Shown here piece by piece: positions 1 through 8,244 of a DNA stretch of 64,000 bases. The DNA is from CAYOHP01 sp964403795 [NCBI: uncultured bacterium] (GTDB lineage Bacteria > Muiribacteriota > UBA6191 > CAZXTJ01). Below the pieces are notes generated by a model that did not search any database, had not been told where the DNA came from, and saw only the letters and a list, made by a program, of their open reading frames with translations. Location: contig CAYOHP010000002.1 of NCBI GenBank assembly GCA_964403795.1, positions 86,530 through 150,529 on the forward strand, written 5' to 3'. A program made the position numbers and the translations under genes. Each line of letters opens with the position of its first letter. The stretch's first letter is position 1.

Positions 1-315
1 GTACTTCCTCTCCTTCTCGAGCATCTGGTCGAGCTGGAAGAGGTCCGGGGGGCCGTTGTAGGCCTTGAAGGGGAGCCCGCTCCCGATCTTGTCGAACTTC
101 ACGGTCGGCCCCTCGTGCGGCTTGACCTCCTTGGGGACCCCGAACAGCTCGGCCTGGCGGACGTTACGGCGGAAGATCCCCTCCCGGAACGAAGCCGGAC
201 CGCGCACCGCGGCCAGCACCATGTCCCCCAGGTTGAAGTAGAGGCCGAAGAGCAGCAGCGCCAGCCCGGCAGCGAAGGCCGAGACCGAATAGAACAGGCG
301 CTCGAGCGAATCCAT
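1..315 (-). CDS. Membrane-anchored protein of pseudopilin operon 1 (partial)
   Basis: The C-terminus lies outside the window; the first 105 codons are visible. The chosen ATG is the only start compatible with its place just after the GspJ-like gene that ends at 326. Residues 8-30 form one hydrophobic segment, followed by a charged, probably periplasmic part rich in Lys/Glu with no recognisable domain. It is the fourth gene of an operon encoding three pilin-like proteins, so a role as an assembly-platform or accessory component of that secretion or pilus system is likely. That role comes from position only. I do not recognise the family. Confidence 0.7.
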   Translation of the reverse strand, partial: MDSLERLFYSVSAFAAGLALLLFGLYFNLGDMVLAAVRGPASFREGIFRRNVRQAELFGVPKEVKPHEGPTVKFDKIGSGLPFKAYNGPPDLFQLDQMLEKERKY

Positions 316-325
316 GGATGGGCTC

Positions 326-1234
326 TCAGTACCTCAGGTCGTGGTCCATGCTCGAGAAGAACGGCGCGTAGATGTGCTCGTAGAGCCGCGGGTAGCTCCA
401 GATCTTCGTCACCATGTCCATGGAGCTGTCCTGGGCCTTCTTCATGTCCGGCCCCTTGTCGAAGGCGGTCTTGATCCGGAGCACCACGAAGACGGTGCGA
501 TCCTGCTTGGGTCCGGGACCGGGACCGTCGGCCGGAGCGAAGGGACCGAGCTGGCGGGCGCCGATCTTGCTCGTGTCGGTGACGGCTCCCCGGCCGGTCC
601 GGAGGTCGATGGCCCGGCTGTCGTAGCCGCCGGGGACGATCTCGAACTGGGTGACGTTCTCGGCCATCGGGAGGATGCCCTCGGTTCCCAGCCCCTCGAA
701 CCGGTACTCGGTGATGATCCGGGGACTGTCTGCCGAGGCCACGTTCAGGAGGCGGCCGGGCAGCTCCTTGCGGACCACCTGCTGCTCCGCCTCGAGGTAC
801 TCGTAGGTGACCCGCATCATCAGCGTGGCGTGGGCCGTCTCGCCCTGGATCGGACCGAACGGGTAGGCACTCCCGGGCATCCCGTTGGCCTGGATGTCCG
901 CCTGGTTGTCCTTGAGTCGCTGGGACGCGTCGAGCTCGACGTACTTGTAGACGACCACCTTCTTGGCCGGGAGCGGGGTCTCCCCGTGCGGCTCGGCGAT
1001 CAGGTAGGCGGCCGAGACGTCCCTCACCATGTTCTCGACCACGTTCCTGATGTCCTGCTGGAGGGCGATCTCCTCGACCGCCCTGCGGCCCAGGATGGTC
1101 CCCTGGCCGACCATGTGCCAAACGAACCAGAGGACGATGCTGGCGATCACGGTGAAGAAGAGCGCCTCGATCAGGGTCACGGCCCGGCGGGCCGCGGACC
1201 GCCGCGATGCCGGAGGCGGGAGCGATCGCTTCAT
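326..1234 (-). CDS. GspJ/PilW-like pseudopilin (operon 1)
   Basis: A 302-residue protein with a class III (type IV pilin-like) N-terminus: a basic leader rich in Arg, then VTLIEALFFT and a long hydrophobic helix. Glu5 of the mature protein, needed for pilin assembly, is present, but the residue before the cleavage point is Ala instead of the usual Gly. The rest is a soluble periplasmic domain without a clear family signature. Size and operon position (after a GspK/PilX-like and a GspI/PilV-like gene) fit a minor pseudopilin of the GspJ/PilW type. The ATG overlaps the upstream stop as ATGA, so the two are translationally coupled. The equivalent gene of the second pilin operon (52856-53494) also has Ala at -1. 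Confidence 0.75.
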   Translation of the reverse strand: MKRSLPPPASRRSAARRAVTLIEALFFTVIASIVLWFVWHMVGQGTILGRRAVEEIALQQDIRNVVENMVRDVSAAYLIAEPHGETPLPAKKVVVYKYVELDASQRLKDNQADIQANGMPGSAYPFGPIQGETAHATLMMRVTYEYLEAEQQVVRKELPGRLLNVASADSPRIITEYRFEGLGTEGILPMAENVTQFEIVPGGYDSRAIDLRTGRGAVTDTSKIGARQLGPFAPADGPGPGPKQDRTVFVVLRIKTAFDKGPDMKKAQDSSMDMVTKIWSYPRLYEHIYAPFFSSMDHDLRY

Positions 1235-1797
1235 CGGATCGACCTCCTGACCGCCAGGGCCTGGAAGAGCTGGGTGCCGACCCTGACGTCGGTGTCGGTC
1301 CCGCCCTGCATCTTGCCCTTCTCCTTCCAGCGCACCTGGAGCTGGATGACCCGGATGTCCTGGAAGTCGGGCTCGCCTTCGGACGCCCCTCCCGGGATCA
1401 CGGTTACCCGGGTGTCGATCCCGGCATAGGACTCGGGGTAGGCGATCGTCTTCAGGGCCCCGGTATCCGCCTGGTCGGAGGCCGACAGGAAGAGCACGTT
1501 CTTGCCGGTCACCGGGGTCCAATCCTGGCCCGTCCAGGGCGGGACCTCGGGGATCTCGGGACGATTGGCGGTCGCCGGGCGTCCCGGGACGCCCCAGAGG
1601 GGCAGGGTCCGGATCTCCTGGAGCTGCTCCCGGGCCACATGCATCGCCCGGTAGGACATCTCGGACTTGGAGGTGATCTCCCGGGTCTGCACGAACATCG
1701 TGTAGATCGGGATGAAGGCCAGGCCCAGGATGATGGCGCCGATCATGACCTCGACGCCGCTCACGCCGCGCCGGGAAGCGTCACTCGATGTTGTCAT
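1231..1797 (-). CDS. GspI/PilV-like pseudopilin (operon 1)
   Basis: A 188-residue protein with a prepilin N-terminus: short leader with Arg-Arg-Gly before the processing site, then VSGVEVMIGA with Glu5, followed by a hydrophobic helix to about residue 35. The remainder is a small periplasmic globular domain. Length and order (between the large GspK/PilX-like protein and the GspJ/PilW-like protein) match minor pseudopilins of type II secretion or type IV pilus tip complexes. It overlaps the upstream gene by 17 bases and the downstream gene by 4 bases, a tightly coupled operon. The exact machine (secretion or pilus) cannot be told, because no ATPase, inner-membrane platform or secretin gene lies in the window. 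Confidence 0.75.
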   Translation of the reverse strand: MTTSSDASRRGVSGVEVMIGAIILGLAFIPIYTMFVQTREITSKSEMSYRAMHVAREQLQEIRTLPLWGVPGRPATANRPEIPEVPPWTGQDWTPVTGKNVLFLSASDQADTGALKTIAYPESYAGIDTRVTVIPGGASEGEPDFQDIRVIQLQVRWKEKGKMQGGTDTDVRVGTQLFQALAVRRSIR

Positions 1798-4570
1798 ACC
1801 AACCCGCCACCTTGGGGCTGACCGCCACGGAGAGGTAGAAGTCGGCCGGGACGGCCGGCTGGTTCCCCTGCTCGGGAGCGAGCATGTTCCAGTCGTAGAA
1901 GACCCGGAGACTGTTCTTGCCCTGGAAGCGATGGCGATCCAGGAAGCCGGTCACCAGGTTCCCCTTGATGGCGGTGGTCTCTCCCATGGCCCGTACCCCG
2001 TAGGGGCTCACGAAGGAGCCCTCGTTGCGGGGCTGGGTGAGACCGAGCATCCCGAGTCCGGTGTTGCGCCGGGCATCCTGGGGAGCGGCTCCCGACCAGT
2101 AGACCATGGTCAGGTAGTCCCGTCCCCGCTCCGCCGGGACGATGTTCCCGCCGAAGACCGGCTCCTTGTTGGGATCGTCGGGATCGCCCCGGGACGAGGA
2201 GAAGAGGATCCCGCGTCCCTGGTAGGTGAGGTCCTGGCTGAAGTTGTCCTGGGCCTGGGGGTACCGCTCGACCGCCACCACGCCCTCGAGCTCCACCGGG
2301 ACGTCCCCGGTGCCGGCGAGGTCCACCAGTTCCGGGTAGACCGCGGTCGCCAGGCGCATGTAGGGCTTGAGTCCGGGAGGGAGGAACCCGTGCCACATGT
2401 TCGGGAAGTCGTCGGGGGGGTAGAACGCGCCTTCCACCTGCCTCCAGGTCTCGAGATCGGCGGGAGTCACCTGCCCCACCAGGGTGGGATCGCCGCTCAT
2501 CAACTGGTAGAGGACCTCGTTGCCCACGGTGACCGCGTCCTGGAGGATCGAGTGCTGGGCCCGCTGGGTGATGGCGTTGAAGGAGACGGGGGCGATCCGC
2601 GCGTTCAGGAGCTCCGGATCGAGGGTGGCCACGCTGCTGGAGAGGATCATGCCGTCCAGCGACCCGTCGGTCGTCTCCACGATCTGGCCTACCGACACCT
2701 GACCTGACCCGACGTTGGTGTTCCCGCCTCCCGTCAGGATCTGGCCGGCCACCCCGGCACCCCCGGCCCCGACCAGGATCGGGACCTGGCGCTGGGCGAT
2801 CCCGACGATCGCCTTGCCCATCAGGCCCTTGCCGGCGACCAGACCGGCCCGCACCGCCGAGCCCGCCCCCAGGGTGGCGATCGAGATCAGGTTCACGCCG
2901 AGGTTGATGAACGACGAGAGGGCCCCCAGGGTCTCGTTGTTCTCCCACCACATCCCGTACTCCATGAGGTAGATGTTCGGGTCCTCCTCGGGAGTCTGGG
3001 GACCACCTGGACGGTTCGCCATCTCCTCCATGTCGCGGCTCGATTCCGGGCTCTTCACCATGTCCTCCCGGACCGGCTCCCGCTTGTAGCTGCGCAGCTC
3101 CAGGAACCCGAAGCCGACGATGTCGAGGGTGACCCCGATCAGCGACTTCACGGCCCCGCCGATGTTGGCGAGGATGCCGTCCCGGGGACAGCCGTCGTTC
3201 TTGAACTGGTAGATCTTGATCGGGGTCCACATCCCCACCCCGGCGTCCCCGGGCTCGACCAGCAGGGTCTGGCCCTCCTCGCCCTTCTGGGCCCAGTCCT
3301 GGGCCGAGACGAACGCCGAGTACTTGTAGGGGTGGACCGAGTCCTCGGAGGCGTCCGGGTCCGGCGACCGGAGAAGGCCACGCCAGGTGTCGGCCCCCAG
3401 CCCGCCCAGATCGGAGAGCCTCCGCTCGTCGTTGCCATTGAGCGCATGCGGCTCGCCGTTCATGAAGAACCTCTGGAACCCGACCGGGACCGAGGCGGCG
3501 AGGTAGGCCTGCTCGGCGGCGAAGATCGCCCGGTCCCCGGTCCAGGTGGGGCCGAAGCCCGGACCCAGGGTGGCGGAGAAGCCGCTCCGGTCCCGGCAGA
3601 TCTCGTTGGGTCGGGCCGGTCCCCGGGCGAAGAAGCGTCCGAAGTCGAGGCGCAGGGCCCGCTGCAGGGGCACCTGGCTCCAGCCGTACCAGGCGTTCTC
3701 CATCGACGGGTAGGAAGCGCTGAAGTCGGGCCGGTCCCCGCCGTGGGTCCTGGAGCCCTTGCCGTCGGTATGCCCCTCGATGTTCAGGGCGTAGGGACCC
3801 TTCACGAACTGGCGGCCGACCACCTGGGGATAGATCGCCATGGTGCCCTCGCCGACGTTCAAGGCGTCGAACATGCGCTCCGGCAGGTTGGCCGGGCTGC
3901 GGTACGAGAACAGGGCGAACTGCTGGGCGGGCGGGGCCGCGTCCACGATCTTCACGTCGTGGGTAACGGCCACCCTTCTCTGGAGGCCTCCCTGTTTCAC
4001 ATGCACGTTCACCGTGCAGTAGCCCTGGAGGTCGGCCGGCATGGCACGCCGGGGGTCGTCCTGGAAGGTCGAGGTGTTGGCGTAGTAGTCCTCGGGCTTG
4101 GGGAAGCTGCCGTCCTCCGAGTAGAGCACCGGGCGGAAGCCGTAGAACCGGGCCTCCAGCTTGGTGAAGTCGGTCGGGAACCCGGAGGCCCGCGCCATCA
4201 CCCGGGTGACCGCTAGGAGGTCACCGAGTTCCAGGGTGAAGTCGAGGTTCTTGGGATCGCCGCCGGCCTGGAACAGGGCCTCCAGGAGCCTGGCCCGCAC
4301 CTCGGCGTTGACCGTGGCCCCCTGGCCACGCAGGGCCGCCGAGAGGGAGGTCTGCTGGAAGAGGCGGTACCGGGCCTCGTCGAGGGCCGAGATCACGACC
4401 TGTTCGAGCCGGATCCGGTAGGCCGCCTGGGCGGTCAGGCGGTATCCGCCCCGACTCCCTCCGAGGAACGCGAACCCCATCGCCAGGAACAAGACCAGGG
4501 CGATGAGGACGATGGGAAGCGTGGCGCCCTGCCGGTTGTCCGGCCCGGGGACCTGCGGGGAACGGTGCAT
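1781..4570 (-). CDS. Large GspK/PilX-like exported protein (operon 1)
   Basis: 929 residues. The N-terminus looks like a PilX/GspK-type prepilin: a leader ending in Arg-Gln-Gly, then ATLPIVLIALVLFLAMGF, with no Glu at position 5, as is usual for PilX/GspK. A charged helical stretch (about residues 40-80) follows, as in pilin alpha-1 helices. The large remainder is extracytoplasmic; Gly/Ala/Val-rich hydrophobic stretches around residues 580-650 could form a membrane-associated or beta-structured region. It is far larger than typical GspK (about 320 residues) and lacks an obvious known domain. It is the first gene of the four-gene operon. The role as a minor pseudopilin or tip adhesin is inferred from the N-terminus and neighbours. 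Confidence 0.65.
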   Translation of the reverse strand: MHRSPQVPGPDNRQGATLPIVLIALVLFLAMGFAFLGGSRGGYRLTAQAAYRIRLEQVVISALDEARYRLFQQTSLSAALRGQGATVNAEVRARLLEALFQAGGDPKNLDFTLELGDLLAVTRVMARASGFPTDFTKLEARFYGFRPVLYSEDGSFPKPEDYYANTSTFQDDPRRAMPADLQGYCTVNVHVKQGGLQRRVAVTHDVKIVDAAPPAQQFALFSYRSPANLPERMFDALNVGEGTMAIYPQVVGRQFVKGPYALNIEGHTDGKGSRTHGGDRPDFSASYPSMENAWYGWSQVPLQRALRLDFGRFFARGPARPNEICRDRSGFSATLGPGFGPTWTGDRAIFAAEQAYLAASVPVGFQRFFMNGEPHALNGNDERRLSDLGGLGADTWRGLLRSPDPDASEDSVHPYKYSAFVSAQDWAQKGEEGQTLLVEPGDAGVGMWTPIKIYQFKNDGCPRDGILANIGGAVKSLIGVTLDIVGFGFLELRSYKREPVREDMVKSPESSRDMEEMANRPGGPQTPEEDPNIYLMEYGMWWENNETLGALSSFINLGVNLISIATLGAGSAVRAGLVAGKGLMGKAIVGIAQRQVPILVGAGGAGVAGQILTGGGNTNVGSGQVSVGQIVETTDGSLDGMILSSSVATLDPELLNARIAPVSFNAITQRAQHSILQDAVTVGNEVLYQLMSGDPTLVGQVTPADLETWRQVEGAFYPPDDFPNMWHGFLPPGLKPYMRLATAVYPELVDLAGTGDVPVELEGVVAVERYPQAQDNFSQDLTYQGRGILFSSSRGDPDDPNKEPVFGGNIVPAERGRDYLTMVYWSGAAPQDARRNTGLGMLGLTQPRNEGSFVSPYGVRAMGETTAIKGNLVTGFLDRHRFQGKNSLRVFYDWNMLAPEQGNQPAVPADFYLSVAVSPKVAGWYDNIE

Positions 4571-4885
4571 GGGCGGTCCTGTCTGCAGAGTAGCGTAGAC
4601 GCTCGCCTCGACCTCGGACCGTTCCTCGCAAGGAGACGGCCAACGCGCCCGCCGGGATAGACCGGGATACGCGAAGGTCGGCTCCAGCCGCTTGTCCTCT
4701 TCTACGAAGCCCGGTTGACATGGGTTGCAGGGATCGTAAGCTCAGGGTAGGAAGGTCAGCGATCCGGGTGTCCGGACGGTCCCCCAGGGGCCGGTCGGAC
4801 AGACGGACGCCCGGGACGGGTCCCCGCAGACCCGAAACGGCCCAGACCGAGAGCATGCAGTAGCGGAGAAGATGGGGTTCTGGTG
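4571..4885. other. Divergent intergenic region
   Basis: About 315 bases separate the first pseudopilin operon (leftward) from the exported-protein genes (rightward). It holds one good sigma70-type promoter on the plus strand (4715-4742). I see no convincing small gene and no clear leftward promoter. Confidence 0.6.
4715..4742 (+). promoter_or_regulatory. Predicted sigma70-type promoter
   Basis: A perfect -35 box TTGACA (4715-4720), a 16-base spacer and TAAGCT as -10 (4737-4742). It would start transcription near 4750 and leave a leader of about 135 bases before the gene at 4886. Confidence 0.5.
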
Positions 4886-6037
4886 ATGAACCGGTCGATG
4901 ACGCGTGGGACCGCCTTGTTGGTCCTCTGCCTTTCCCTGGGGGCCCCCGAGGCCGAGGCCGTCCTGGCGGGTGCCACCCGCGCCGCCACCCGGGGCGTGA
5001 CCAGCGCCGCCACCCGGACCGCGGCCCGGGGAGCCACCCGGGCAGCCCCGGCCCTGTCCCGGCTCCCGGCCAACCGGGGCGCGGCCGCGCTGCGGACCGC
5101 CGGCAACCGCTTCCTCAACGGCAACGGGGGGAGCCGGATCGCCGGCGCCTCCTCGGTCACCGCATGGACCAACACCGGTACCCGGATCCGGGTGACCGCC
5201 CGGCCCGGCGAGACCCTGGCCCAGACCCTGGGTCGCCGGCTCCAGCCCGGCCAGTCCATCGAACGAATCAGCTCGGCCACCTTCCGGGGCGCCGACGGCT
5301 CGCTGGTCCGGGTGGCCTCCAACGGCGCCCGGGGCGGGACCACCGTGACCCGACTGAGCGGCCCCTCGGCCCGCACCGCTTCCACCGCCGCGGGACGGAC
5401 CGCAGCCCGCGGCTCGGCCACCGCCGGAGCGACCACTGCCGGCGCCACCACGGCCGGTGCCACGACCGCGGGCGCCACCACGGCCGGGGCGACCACTGCG
5501 GGCGCCACGACTGCCGGAGCCACCACCGCCACCGCCGCCGCCAGCACCACCGCCGCCACCGTGGCCCGCCCCGGGATCCTGCGCCGGACCGCCCGGGTGG
5601 CCGGGAGGGCCGCCCTGTGGGGCGCCGCCGGCTACGGCGTCTGGAGCCTGGCCGACGACATGCAGCAGGCCGGGCAGCCCAACCGCAACGGCGGCAGCCC
5701 GGGAAGCGGCTACCAGGGCTACAACAACGGCACCGGCCGAGGGACCGGATCCTCCAACACCGGCTTCGGCTCGCAGCGCGGCCCCGGCAACACCGGCAAC
5801 GGCGTGATCGCCCAGGGGCCCGGCAACGGCACCCCCGGTTCCGGCACTCCCCCCATCGGCTCCACTCCGGGGGCGGGCACTCCGAGCGGGGTGCCCGGTC
5901 GGCCCGGAGTGGTGAAGCCAACCGGTACCGGGGTGCGGACCAGCTCCGGCACCTCGATCACGGCCGGGAACGGCGTCTTCGCCGGGTACAACGCCCCTCC
6001 GACCGCCTTCACCGGACCTCCCCCCGGCAAGAAGTGA
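4886..6037 (+). CDS. Exported Ala/Thr/Gly-rich protein with AGATT repeats
   Basis: 383 residues, family not recognised. A signal peptide is visible at residues 1-25 (basic start, LLVLCLSL core, Ala-x-Ala before the mature end). Residues about 90-160 resemble the same region of the protein at 7184-8188 (Arg-rich strands, the pattern RI/RVxxxxG, 'ITSA/ISSA'). Residues about 180-214 are seven exact AGATT pentapeptides. Then comes a hydrophobic segment with GYGVWSLAD (about residue 250), shared with the second protein, and a Gly/Asn/Pro-rich low-complexity tail. A GTG one codon upstream (4883) is an alternative start. The next gene follows after 21 bases. Probably a secreted or surface structural protein; this is inference. 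Confidence 0.7.
   Translation: MNRSMTRGTALLVLCLSLGAPEAEAVLAGATRAATRGVTSAATRTAARGATRAAPALSRLPANRGAAALRTAGNRFLNGNGGSRIAGASSVTAWTNTGTRIRVTARPGETLAQTLGRRLQPGQSIERISSATFRGADGSLVRVASNGARGGTTVTRLSGPSARTASTAAGRTAARGSATAGATTAGATTAGATTAGATTAGATTAGATTAGATTATAAASTTAATVARPGILRRTARVAGRAALWGAAGYGVWSLADDMQQAGQPNRNGGSPGSGYQGYNNGTGRGTGSSNTGFGSQRGPGNTGNGVIAQGPGNGTPGSGTPPIGSTPGAGTPSGVPGRPGVVKPTGTGVRTSSGTSITAGNGVFAGYNAPPTAFTGPPPGKK
5423..5527 (+). repeat. Seven tandem 15-base units encoding AGATT
   Basis: Seven in-frame copies of a 15-base unit, each translating to AGATT. The copies differ almost only at third codon positions (for example ACC/ACG, GCC/GCG), so the peptide is conserved while the DNA has drifted. 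Confidence 0.9.
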
Positions 6038-6058
6038 GCCTGGGGTACGCTCGCCGAG

Positions 6059-7018
6059 GTGCGGATCCTGAAGTCCCGTGAGCGGGCCGGCCCCTGGGGG
6101 CCGGCCCTGCTGTTCGCCCTGCTCCTGGCGGGCGCCCTGCCGGCGCAATCGGAGTCGCCTCCCCTCCCCGAGGAGGACGAGGTCGAGCCCCTGGTCCCCG
6201 ACGCCGAAGGTCGGGGAGTCCTGCAGCTCCGCTCCACCGAGGCCCCGGAGGACTACTGGGTCCGCATGGAGATCCAGCGCACCACCTCGGGCGGCAAGGG
6301 GGACGTGAAGCGGGAGAAGACCGACCATCTCGACCTGCTCGAGGTGAGCCTGGACGATGCCGGGGACGGGAACCTCGAGGTCCTGATCCGACCGCTCGGC
6401 CGGGAAGACGTCCTGGCGGACCGCCCGGACGAAGAAGGCGGATTCCTCGACCCCTACACCTATCGGATCGAGCCCAGTGGCAAGCGGGTGGGCAAGGTCC
6501 AGGACGAGAGCGCCCCCCCAGGTACGCCGAGCCGGCGAACCGACCTGGCTCGGGGTCTCTGGCCGGTCCTCCCCACAGAACCCATCGCCACCGGCCACTC
6601 CTGGGAGACCGTGCTCGACTCCGCCGAAGACCTCCCGGCACCCCTCACGGTGCGACACCGCTTCACCGGGATCGAGGAGGTCCAGGGGACCCCTTGCGCC
6701 ATCGTGGAGACCGAGGGCGACGCCAAGGGAACCGTCGAAGCCAGCGGCGTCCGCTACGCGGTCCAGCTCGAGCAGGGGCTGGCGCTCAGCCTCGAGGATG
6801 GCACCCTGGTCAAGCTCTCGACGGTCCTCAGGATCAAGCAGGCTGCACCCGCCCGGGCCGGCAAGCCCGAGCGCAAGGCCCAGAAGACGGTCGACTTCAT
6901 CGTGCAGAGGCGGGAAGCCGGGGACGTGCCTGGGGAGACCTTGCCCGACGCCGGGGACCTCCGCTTCGACCAGCCTGCCTCCAGCGAGGCTCCCGAGCCT
7001 GACCTCGAGGACGAGTAG
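6059..7018 (+). CDS. Exported protein of unknown function
   Basis: 319 residues from a GTG start. An N-terminal signal peptide (about residues 1-32, with a Leu/Ala-rich core and Ala-Gln-Ser end) is followed by an acidic linker. The mature part has alternating beta-type segments, including phrases such as 'GHSWETVLD', 'RHRFTGIEEVQGTPCAIVET' and a Lys-rich 'KLSTVLRIKQ', and ends in an acidic tail. This pattern recalls secreted planctomycete proteins of the DUF6263 type, but I cannot confirm it. It lies between two paralogous exported proteins and is probably co-transcribed with the first (21-base gap). Function unknown. Confidence 0.75.
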   Translation: MRILKSRERAGPWGPALLFALLLAGALPAQSESPPLPEEDEVEPLVPDAEGRGVLQLRSTEAPEDYWVRMEIQRTTSGGKGDVKREKTDHLDLLEVSLDDAGDGNLEVLIRPLGREDVLADRPDEEGGFLDPYTYRIEPSGKRVGKVQDESAPPGTPSRRTDLARGLWPVLPTEPIATGHSWETVLDSAEDLPAPLTVRHRFTGIEEVQGTPCAIVETEGDAKGTVEASGVRYAVQLEQGLALSLEDGTLVKLSTVLRIKQAAPARAGKPERKAQKTVDFIVQRREAGDVPGETLPDAGDLRFDQPASSEAPEPDLEDE

Positions 7019-7183
7019 CCGTCCGGGTCCTCCGTCCGGACGGCAGTCCGGGACCCGATCGGACAGCCTGGGCACCTCCCGGACCTCTGGAACTCTCGGC
7101 CTTTACCGGCTCCAGGAGCCGATTCCCGAAGACCCGGCACGCATGCTGCTGATCCCGTGTCGACCTCGAAAGGAACGGGCGGC

Positions 7184-8188
7184 ATGCGTGCGAGACACCT
7201 CCTCATCGGGCTGATCCTGGTCCAGACCTCGGCTACCCCCAGCGAGGCGTTCCTGGGACGGATCCTCAGCCGGGGCGCTACCCGGGCCGCCGCCGGCTCG
7301 GGCTCGCGCATCCTGTCGCGGATCCCGGGTCTGAGCCGCCTCGCCCGGCCTTCGTCGGCGCTCTCGAGCCAGGCCGACGATCTCGCCCGGCTCGGGTCCC
7401 GGACCCTGCCCGGAGCAGTCTCCACCACCGGTGCCCGTAGCACCCTCGGAGCCTTGCCCCGGGTCCAGGGGAGCCGCAGCATCCTGAACGCAGCCCGCCG
7501 CGAGGCGGTCGACGGTTCGAACTACCAGGGCATCAGCGAAGCGATCGTGCAGACCACCCGCTACCCGCGGGGCATCCGGGTCCGGGTGAAGCCGGGACAG
7601 TCGCTCCAGGGCTCTCTGCCCGCCGATGCCGGGGATATCCAGCGGATCACCTCGGCCAACGTCCACTTCGACTCCGGGGACATCGTGCGGGTCACCTCCC
7701 GGGGCAACGCCGGAGGCTTCAACGTGAACCGGATCGGGGGGGGCACGCTCGCCGACGACGCCGCCACCCTGGCCGACGACGCGGTGGCGCCGGGTGCCGG
7801 ACTCGTGGACGACGTGGTCGAGAGCGGGGCCCGCCTCTCCGACGACGCGGTGGCCGCGACGGGCGCCGGTGGCCCCGGTCTGGGGCGCCGGGTCCTGGGC
7901 GGGATCCGCAAGTGGGGCGTCCGCGGCCTGGCCGGCTACGGGGTCTGGAGCCTCGCCAACCGCGCCACCGGCGGCGACACCAACGGGTTCGGAACCAGCG
8001 ACCCCAACGCCGGGTACACCGGGTACAACGGGTCGGCCGACGTCCCGACCACTCCTCCCTCGGCCCCGACCTCGGGCGACCCGCTCGGCCAGGGAGGCTA
8101 CGTTCCCACCTCGGGCGACCCGACCTCCGGAAAGGTCTGCCCCACCGGCCAGTACGACGCCTACCTGCAGGGCGTCTCCGGCCAGTGA
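7184..8188 (+). CDS. Exported protein, paralog of the protein at 4886
   Basis: 334 residues. The ATG at 7184 is chosen over a GTG at 7157 because AAGGA lies about 10 bases upstream and the signal peptide (RHLLIGLILVQTSA, cleavage near residue 24) then begins properly. The middle (about residues 120-190) aligns with residues 90-160 of the protein at 4886, and both share GYGVWSLA plus a following Tyr-x-Gly-Tyr-Asn stretch. An Asp/Ala-rich section with repeated 'DDA' (about residues 190-235) replaces the AGATT repeats of the paralog. The C-terminus is Pro/Ser/Gly-rich. Family and function unknown; it ends 56 bases before a convergent kinase gene. Confidence 0.7.
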   Translation: MRARHLLIGLILVQTSATPSEAFLGRILSRGATRAAAGSGSRILSRIPGLSRLARPSSALSSQADDLARLGSRTLPGAVSTTGARSTLGALPRVQGSRSILNAARREAVDGSNYQGISEAIVQTTRYPRGIRVRVKPGQSLQGSLPADAGDIQRITSANVHFDSGDIVRVTSRGNAGGFNVNRIGGGTLADDAATLADDAVAPGAGLVDDVVESGARLSDDAVAATGAGGPGLGRRVLGGIRKWGVRGLAGYGVWSLANRATGGDTNGFGTSDPNAGYTGYNGSADVPTTPPSAPTSGDPLGQGGYVPTSGDPTSGKVCPTGQYDAYLQGVSGQ

Positions 8189-8206
8189 TCCGCGGGTAGA
8201 GGGAAC

Positions 8207-8237
8207 GACCCCGGGGTGCCCCAGGTATCCCGGGGTC
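8207..8237. terminator. Hairpin between convergent genes
   Basis: A 9-bp perfect GC-rich stem (GACCCCGGG, 8207-8215, with CCCGGGGTC, 8229-8237) and a 13-base loop lie between the convergent stops at 8188 and 8245. No T-run follows on either strand. It could end transcription from both sides. Confidence 0.5.
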
Positions 8238-8244
8238 AGCCGCG

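Noticed and set aside
7032-7043. A 12-base perfect palindrome CCGTCCGGACGG
   Set aside because: It could be an operator, but short GC palindromes are expected by chance here and no second copy was found.
4742-7075. A 777-codon open frame on the minus strand
   Set aside because: It lies antisense to two exported-protein genes that have signal peptides, and encodes low-complexity Gly/Ala/Arg sequence.
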